Assembly (NCBI GenBank): GCA_965262315.1
Contig: CBDHFJ010000163.1
Coordinates: 62,001 to 126,000, forward strand
From: JBCCFK01 sp965262315
GTDB lineage: Bacteria; Actinomycetota; Acidimicrobiia; Acidimicrobiales; UBA8592
Direction of reading: 5' to 3'
DNA: 64,000 nt
Every line of letters begins with the position of its first letter. Within the stretch, counting starts at the first letter, position 1. Under the pieces are notes generated by a model that saw only the letters and a program-made list of their open reading frames with translations, was not told the origin of the DNA and did no database searches. Of the stretch, positions 59,394 through 64,000 are shown piece by piece. The translations under genes were made by a program, and so were the position numbers.

Positions 59394-60197
59394 GTGGACC
59401 GCGGCAGCGTCGCCGCCCGTGGGCTCGAGCTGGCCTGGGACCGGGCCGGGGTCGGGCCCACCATGATCTGGGGACACGGTCTGACGAGCAGCCGCGCCAA
59501 CGAGGACCTGTCCGGGCCGGTGGATTGGTCCGCCGTGAGAGCCACGGTCGACGTGACCCGGTACGACGCCAGAGGCCACGGCGAGTCCGGCTGGTCCGAC
59601 GACACCACGACCTATGGCTGGGACGCACTGGCCGTCGACCAGATCGCGCTGGCCGACTCGCTGGGCATCGACACCTGGGTCAGCGGCGGCGCATCGATGG
59701 GAGCGGCGACCGCGCTCCACGTGGCCTGCGCCGCGCCGGAGCGCGTCCGGGCACTGGTGCTGATGATCCCGCCCACGGCCTGGGAGACCCGGGCCGCACA
59801 GGTCGACGTCTACGAGACGATGGCGTCGATCATCGAGCGCCGAGGCATCGAGCGGCTGGTGGCGCTGGGTGCGGATGCGCCCCCGCCGGACCCGTTCGTC
59901 GGCGACGAGGCGTGGCGCGCCCGGCGTGACGCCACGATGCGAGCGGCGGACCCGACCCGGCTGGCGGGGGTGCTGCGGGGTGCCACGGGGGCCGATTTCC
60001 CGTCACCCGACGACATCGCCGCCATCGCGGTGCCCACGCTGATCCTGGCCTGGTCGGGTGACCCCGGCCACCCGGTCTCCACGGCCGAGCTGCTCGGCGA
60101 GCTCATCGCCGACACCCGCTGCCAGGTGGCGACCACCGCCGCAGAGGTGGCCACCTGGACGTCCGACGTGGCGGGGTTCGTTCGCGAGGTGGGATGA
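59394..60197 (+). CDS. Alpha/beta hydrolase
   Basis: A 267-residue hydrolase. GHGLTSS forms the oxyanion loop, YDARGHGES follows, and the nucleophile elbow GGASMGA holds the Ser at about 103. An Asp lies in WSGDPGHP (about 223). The usual C-terminal His is not visible: the last 30 residues contain none, so the triad may use the His in GHP or the enzyme may be altered. It starts with GTG four bases after the VOC gene and overlaps the peptidase gene. Substrate unknown. Confidence 0.8.
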   Translation: MDRGSVAARGLELAWDRAGVGPTMIWGHGLTSSRANEDLSGPVDWSAVRATVDVTRYDARGHGESGWSDDTTTYGWDALAVDQIALADSLGIDTWVSGGASMGAATALHVACAAPERVRALVLMIPPTAWETRAAQVDVYETMASIIERRGIERLVALGADAPPPDPFVGDEAWRARRDATMRAADPTRLAGVLRGATGADFPSPDDIAAIAVPTLILAWSGDPGHPVSTAELLGELIADTRCQVATTAAEVATWTSDVAGFVREVG

Positions 60198-61057
60198 ACC
60201 GGCTTGCGGGCCTGCTGCTGGTCGGTCTGCTGGCCGCTTGCAGCGCCGACACCCAGGGCTCGGCGACCGTCCCGACGTCGCGCCCTGTCGTCGGCACGGA
60301 GGTGGGCCCGATCCCGACCGGCTCGCTCGAGCCCACACCGATGCCGGCCCCCGCGACCACGCCGGCAGACGAGTCGGCGATCTCGACCGCCCCGGTCGAC
60401 CCCACCTCCACCTCCACCTCCACCCCGACCCCGACCCCGACCCCGCGTCCGACGGCCAGCCCGACTCCCACCCCGGAGCCCGCCTGGTCGCTGGAGATCC
60501 GGGAGATCGACGGCGAGGTCCGGGCTCGGATCGAGCCCACGTCGTGGCGCCCCGGGTGCCCGGTGGGCCTGGAAGACCTGCGCCTGCTGACCTTCCCGCA
60601 CGTGACCTTCGACGGCGACGTGGCCATGGGCGAGCTCATCGTGGCCACCGAGGTCGCGGAGCAGATCGGTGCCGTGTTCCGCCGCCTCTTCGAGGCCGGG
60701 TACCCGATCCAGCGCATCGAGCTCGTCGACGCCTACGGCGGTGACGACCTGATCTCGATGCAGGCCAACAACACCTCTGCGTTCAACTGTCGAGAGGTCG
60801 CGGGCAGGCCGGGGGTCTGGTCGAACCATGCGCTCGGGCTGGCCCTCGACCTCAACCCGCTGATGAACCCGCTCGTCAGCGGGAACTTCGTCGACCCGCC
60901 CGAGGGCGCCGAGTTCCTCGACCGTGAGGATGGCCGCCTGGGCATGATCCTGCCCGGCGACGAGGCCGTACAGGCCTTCGCGGCCATGGGCTGGCGATGG
61001 GGCGGTGACTGGACCGGTCTCAAGGACTACCAGCACTTCTCCCACAACGGCCGTTGA
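60194..61057 (+). CDS. M15-type D-Ala-D-Ala carboxypeptidase-like lipoprotein
   Basis: A 287-residue exported lipoprotein. The signal peptide ends in LLAAC (Cys16), then a Pro/Thr/Ser linker of about 75 residues. The C-terminal 150 are an M15_4-like peptidase: SNHALGLALDLNP supplies the zinc His and Asp, and DYQHFS the second His. It should cut peptidoglycan stem peptides or related bonds at the cell surface. The ATG overlaps the hydrolase stop (ATGA). Confidence 0.85.
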   Translation: MNRLAGLLLVGLLAACSADTQGSATVPTSRPVVGTEVGPIPTGSLEPTPMPAPATTPADESAISTAPVDPTSTSTSTPTPTPTPRPTASPTPTPEPAWSLEIREIDGEVRARIEPTSWRPGCPVGLEDLRLLTFPHVTFDGDVAMGELIVATEVAEQIGAVFRRLFEAGYPIQRIELVDAYGGDDLISMQANNTSAFNCREVAGRPGVWSNHALGLALDLNPLMNPLVSGNFVDPPEGAEFLDREDGRLGMILPGDEAVQAFAAMGWRWGGDWTGLKDYQHFSHNGR

Positions 61058-61065
61058 GCCGTGGG

Positions 61066-61071
61066 TACGCT
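61066..61071 (+). promoter_or_regulatory. -10 hexamer for a leaderless DUF2461 transcript
   Basis: TACGCT ends six bases before the ATG at 61078. It supports this start over the TTG at 61054. Confidence 0.6.
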
Positions 61072-61077
61072 CCGGCG

Positions 61078-61764
61078 ATGGCCAAGCGGTACTTCACCCC
61101 GGCGCTGTTCCAGTTCCTGAACGACCTGGCCCAGCACAACGAGCGCGAATGGTTCAAGGCCAACCAGGACCGCTACGAGGCGGTGGTCCGCCAGCCGGCT
61201 CTCGACTTCATCACCGACATGGTCGAGCCCCTGCACGACATCTCGCCGCACTTCGTGGCGGATTCGCGGACGGTCGGTGGGTCGCTGTTCCGCATTCAGC
61301 GCGACACCCGGTTCGGCAAGGACAAGACCCCGTACAAGCTGAACACCGGTGTGCACTTCCGGCACGAGCGGGCCAAGGACGCACACGCACCCGGCTTCTA
61401 CATCCACCTCGAGCCGCGGCGCTGCTTCATGGGTGTGGGGCTGTGGATGCCCGAGTCCAAGGTGGCGTATCGGATCCGGCACCACATCGACGAGCACCAG
61501 GACGACTGGGTCGCCGCCACCCGTCGCGGCTCGTTCGCGGGCACGTTCGAGCTGGGCGGCGACTCCCTGAAGCGGCCGCCGAAGGGCTTCGACCCCGAGC
61601 ACCCGTTGATCGACGACCTGAAGCGGAAGAGCTTCATGGCCACGGCCTCGCTCACCCAGGGTGACGTGACCCGAGCCGACTTCATGGACGGGTTCGTCGA
61701 GCGCTGCCAGGCTGCGGCGCCGATGATGGCGCTGCTGTGCGCGGCCGTCGAGATCCCGTTCTGA
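61078..61764 (+). CDS. DUF2461 / TIGR02453 family protein
   Basis: A 228-residue protein of a widespread uncharacterised family. LNDLAQHNEREWFKANQDRY at the start and DTRFGKDKTPYKLN and GVGLWMP later are its landmarks. The ATG at 61078 is preceded by TACGCT at six bases, so it is probably leaderless; a TTG that overlaps the upstream stop would add eight residues. It is convergent with the frameshifted lipoprotein gene. No function is established for the family as far as I know. Confidence 0.85.
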   Translation: MAKRYFTPALFQFLNDLAQHNEREWFKANQDRYEAVVRQPALDFITDMVEPLHDISPHFVADSRTVGGSLFRIQRDTRFGKDKTPYKLNTGVHFRHERAKDAHAPGFYIHLEPRRCFMGVGLWMPESKVAYRIRHHIDEHQDDWVAATRRGSFAGTFELGGDSLKRPPKGFDPEHPLIDDLKRKSFMATASLTQGDVTRADFMDGFVERCQAAAPMMALLCAAVEIPF

Positions 61765-61773
61765 GGGCCCGGG

Positions 61774-62801
61774 TCACCGCACGCTGATCGTGGTCGCGGC
61801 CGTGTCGGCCGTCGGGCGGCCCACGCGGATGGTGACGTCGGAGCCGATGTCGGCCAGGGTGCCCACCGTCACCACCACGGTGTCGCCGACGGCCCCGGCG
61901 CCCTCGGCCGGACCGTCCACCCACGTCGTGTCGCCCGCGCGTCCACCCACCGAGAAGGCGACGAGGTCCGCCGAAACGATCGTGCCGGTGCAGTCCGCGT
62001 CGCCCGCCACGTCCACCACCGTGAAGGACACCGTGGCTTCGACGAACGCTCGACCTGCCGGTGCCCGGCGGGGGAGCCCGGCGTCGCCGACGTCGGCTGG
62101 GGAGATCGAACGACTGGGTCGCCAGCACCAGCGACGCCGCCAACCGGCTCGGCCCACACACCACGTTGCCGTCGACGGTCTCGTCCAGCGCGGCCGGGAT
62201 CGCCCGGAGCACGGGCCCGCCGGTCGGCACGGGACCCGCGAGCGGGAGGACGCGCCTGGGTCGACTCCGGAGTTCCCAACACGAGCGTGCCGTCGGCGAG
62301 CTCGAAGGTCGGGTCGACCTCCCACGAGACCAGCATCGTGCCGGTCACGCCGGGGCGGATCGCCGATCGGGGCCGGATGTCGTCGCTGAGCAGCGGCGCC
62401 GGTGTGGTCGTGCCACCGACCCGGAGCGAGAAGAAGCGTCGGTCGTCGAGGGTCAGGGTGCCCGCCGACAGCGGATTCTCGACGGCGACGGTGAGGTGGA
62501 GGAACGAGCCGGTCGACGGCAGTCCCAGGCCGGTCGCGCGGCTGGTCGGGTCCTCGTTGGACAGCTCGGCCACGGTGGGGGCGAAGATCACGCCGCCGTA
62601 GGTGACCGAGCGGTCGCCGATCTCGATGACGTTCACCTCGACCGCGGGTGTGGTCGGCGTTGGAACGGCGTCGTCCGGGCTCTGTGCGGGCACCGCCGTG
62701 CGCGCGGGCGGTCGGGTGGGCTCGGGCTCGGTCGCTCCCTCGGAGCCACCGCACGCGGCCAGCAGGGCCCCGACGGCCAGGAGCAGGCGCCCGATCCGCA
62801 T
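61774..62801 (-). pseudogene. Frameshifted lipoprotein gene
   Basis: A lipoprotein coding signal runs through three frames. Frame A starts at 62801 with MRIGRLLLAVGALLAACGG (lipobox LLAAC) and reads well to about 62262 (LGTPESTQA). Frame C then reads sensibly from about 62250 to 62105 (GPVLRAIPAALDETVDG). Frame B takes over to the stop at 61774 (SFTVVDVAGDADCTG). Outside these stretches each frame turns Arg/Pro-rich. Total length 1028 bases fits two single-base insertions; the second may be the G run at 62099-62102. Either a decayed gene or sequence errors. TACCGT six bases upstream marks a leaderless start. Function unknown. Confidence 0.7.
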
Positions 62802-62807
62802 GGGGAA

Positions 62808-62813
62808 ACGGTA
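62808..62813 (-). promoter_or_regulatory. -10 hexamer for the frameshifted lipoprotein gene
   Basis: TACCGT ends six bases before the ATG at 62801. Its intact geometry suggests recent decay or a sequence error rather than an old pseudogene. Confidence 0.5.
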
Positions 62814-62847
62814 AACGGGCGTCACCGACTGGTGCGGGAGCCCTCGG

Positions 62848-63954
62848 CTACTCCTGGAACGGGAGCGTGGTGACGACTCCCGTGCGCGCGCCCAGCTCGC
62901 CGTCGATGTCCAGCCGGGTCCCGGGCTCGGCGTGGGCCCGGTCGAGGAGTGCGAGACCGATGGCCCGGTCGAAGCGGTACGAGTGGCACACCGCACGGAC
63001 GGCACCGACCGATCTCCCGTCGACGCTGGCCGGCCACGGGTGGGCGTTGGGCCCGGTCGGCTGGTCGTCGAGCCACACGCCGACGAGCTTGCGAGGCGCG
63101 GCGCCACTCTCTCGGAGGGCGAGGAGCGCGTCCTTGCCGATGAAGTCCACGTCGGCGTCGAGTGACATGAAGCGCTCGAGCCCGAGCTCCAGTGGCGTGC
63201 AGTCGTCCACGGTGTCGGCCCGGAACGAGAGGAGGTTGCTCTCGATGCGTTCGACGTAGTTGGGTGCACCCGGCCCGATGCCGTACGGCTCACCGGCGGC
63301 CATCACCAGGTTCCACAGATCCACCCCGCGGCTGCCATCGCGGAGGTAGAGCTCGAACCCGCCCTGTTTCGACCAGCCTGCCCGGGCGACGAGGAGGGGG
63401 ATGCCATCCACCTCGGCGGGCCCGAACCAGAAGTACTTCAGCTCGCGGATCCAGTCGCCGAAGATCGAGGCGATCACGTCCTCGGCCTTGGGGCCCTGGA
63501 CCGCCAGTGGCGACACATCCGGCTCGGTCACGCGAACGTCGAGGCCGCGCTCGGCAGCGATGGCCCGGGCCCACCACAACACGTCGCCGTCGGCGATCGA
63601 GAGCCACCAACGGTCCTCCTCCACCTTCAGGACCACCGGGTCGTTGAGGATCCGGCCCGCGTGGTCGCACACGGGGGCGTACTTCCCCTGACCGACAGCC
63701 TGGCTGCGGAGGTCGCGGGCACACAGCATCTGGGCGAGGGCGCCGGCATCGGGGCCGTGCATCTCGACCTGTCGTTGGCACGCGACGTCCCAGACGGCAA
63801 CCCCTTCGGTGAGGCGGCGATACTCGGCCTCGGGGTCTCCGTAGAGGACTGGCATGTACATCTGGTTGTAGATGGACAGGTGGGTGACGCCGGCCGCGAC
63901 CGTGGCATCGAAGAACGGGGACTTGGCCACGCGTGGCCCGAGCGCGAGCTCCAT
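62848..63954 (-). CDS. GcvT-family protein resembling DMSP demethylase DmdA
   Basis: A 368-residue aminomethyltransferase-fold protein. Several stretches follow DmdA closely: VWDVACQRQVEMHGPDAG, GRILNDPVVLKV, EPDVSPLAVQGPKAEDV and ARAGWSKQGGFELYL. DmdA moves a methyl group from dimethylsulfoniopropionate to tetrahydrofolate. Other GcvT-like demethylases share the fold, so this is a likely but not certain match. GGAGGTGAATC precedes the ATG, an excellent ribosome site. No other DMSP gene is visible; the 46 bases to the right edge show only its upstream region. Confidence 0.72.
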   Translation of the reverse strand: MELALGPRVAKSPFFDATVAAGVTHLSIYNQMYMPVLYGDPEAEYRRLTEGVAVWDVACQRQVEMHGPDAGALAQMLCARDLRSQAVGQGKYAPVCDHAGRILNDPVVLKVEEDRWWLSIADGDVLWWARAIAAERGLDVRVTEPDVSPLAVQGPKAEDVIASIFGDWIRELKYFWFGPAEVDGIPLLVARAGWSKQGGFELYLRDGSRGVDLWNLVMAAGEPYGIGPGAPNYVERIESNLLSFRADTVDDCTPLELGLERFMSLDADVDFIGKDALLALRESGAAPRKLVGVWLDDQPTGPNAHPWPASVDGRSVGAVRAVCHSYRFDRAIGLALLDRAHAEPGTRLDIDGELGARTGVVTTLPFQE

Positions 63955-64000
63955 GATTCACCTCCGGACGGGGCGTCGCTCGATTCGAGCGGCGTGACAT

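Noticed and set aside
1..64000. tRNA, rRNA, riboswitch or transposase genes
   Set aside because: Intergenic gaps are short and none shows a tRNA-like cloverleaf, conserved rRNA stretch or riboswitch core that I recognise; no transposase-like frame was seen.

Overview
The window is high-GC, densely coded DNA with GTG and TTG starts, tightly overlapping operons and many genes that appear to be transcribed without a leader. The gene content is that of a free-living actinobacterium: F420-type luciferase-like oxidoreductases, a wax ester synthase/diacylglycerol acyltransferase-like protein, many acyl-CoA enzymes, paired DivIVA-like coiled-coil proteins and lipoproteins with Pro/Thr linkers. A DMSP-demethylase-like gene at the right edge fits an aquatic or marine member of the Acidimicrobiia (Ilumatobacter-like). 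That placement is inference. I see no rRNA, tRNA, CRISPR array, prophage or intact insertion sequence.

Left part (1-12135), all on the minus strand: a patatin-like lipase, a WS/DGAT-like protein, a fused LivH-LivM permease, an acyl-CoA synthetase, a crotonase, a Liv-type substrate-binding lipoprotein, a second fused LivH-LivM permease and a LivG ATPase. The last three are probably co-regulated, because the same 16-bp palindrome lies upstream of the binding protein and of permease 1. A strong hairpin sits between those two genes.

Cell-surface polysaccharide genes (12283-20760) follow: an Alg14-Alg13-like glycosyltransferase, a Wzz/BY-kinase-like protein with a defective P-loop, an O-antigen-ligase-like membrane protein, a GT4 glycosyltransferase and a flippase, interrupted by an F420 oxidoreductase and a SnoaL-like protein. 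More genes of this type appear at 29446-31613 (GT4, polysaccharide deacetylase) and 35651-38715 (VTT-GT2 fusion, GT39-like membrane transferase). Two paralogous DivIVA-like proteins lie at 20837-23013.

The middle (23286-42060) is mainly redox and acyl-CoA metabolism: SDR, FAD oxidase, acyl-CoA dehydrogenase, two paralogous F420 oxidoreductases, thiolase-like proteins, a thiolase/DUF35 pair, a PPOX-P450 operon and a second acyl-CoA synthetase. An isolated AlbA-type protein lies among them.

The right part (42138-64000) is mixed housekeeping and regulation: a TAP-like peptidase with a C-terminal PDZ-like domain, a TIM-barrel protein, SDRs, a flavodoxin, a GlxA/DJ-1 operon, SurE, a degenerate GGDEF protein, an ArfB-like rescue factor, PEP carboxylase, TesB, hydrolases, an M15 peptidase lipoprotein, a frameshifted lipoprotein and a DmdA-like protein. 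The most unusual gene encodes an ECF sigma factor fused in one polypeptide to a zinc anti-sigma-like segment, a membrane helix, a Pro/Thr stalk and extracytoplasmic Ig-like domains (50750-52561).
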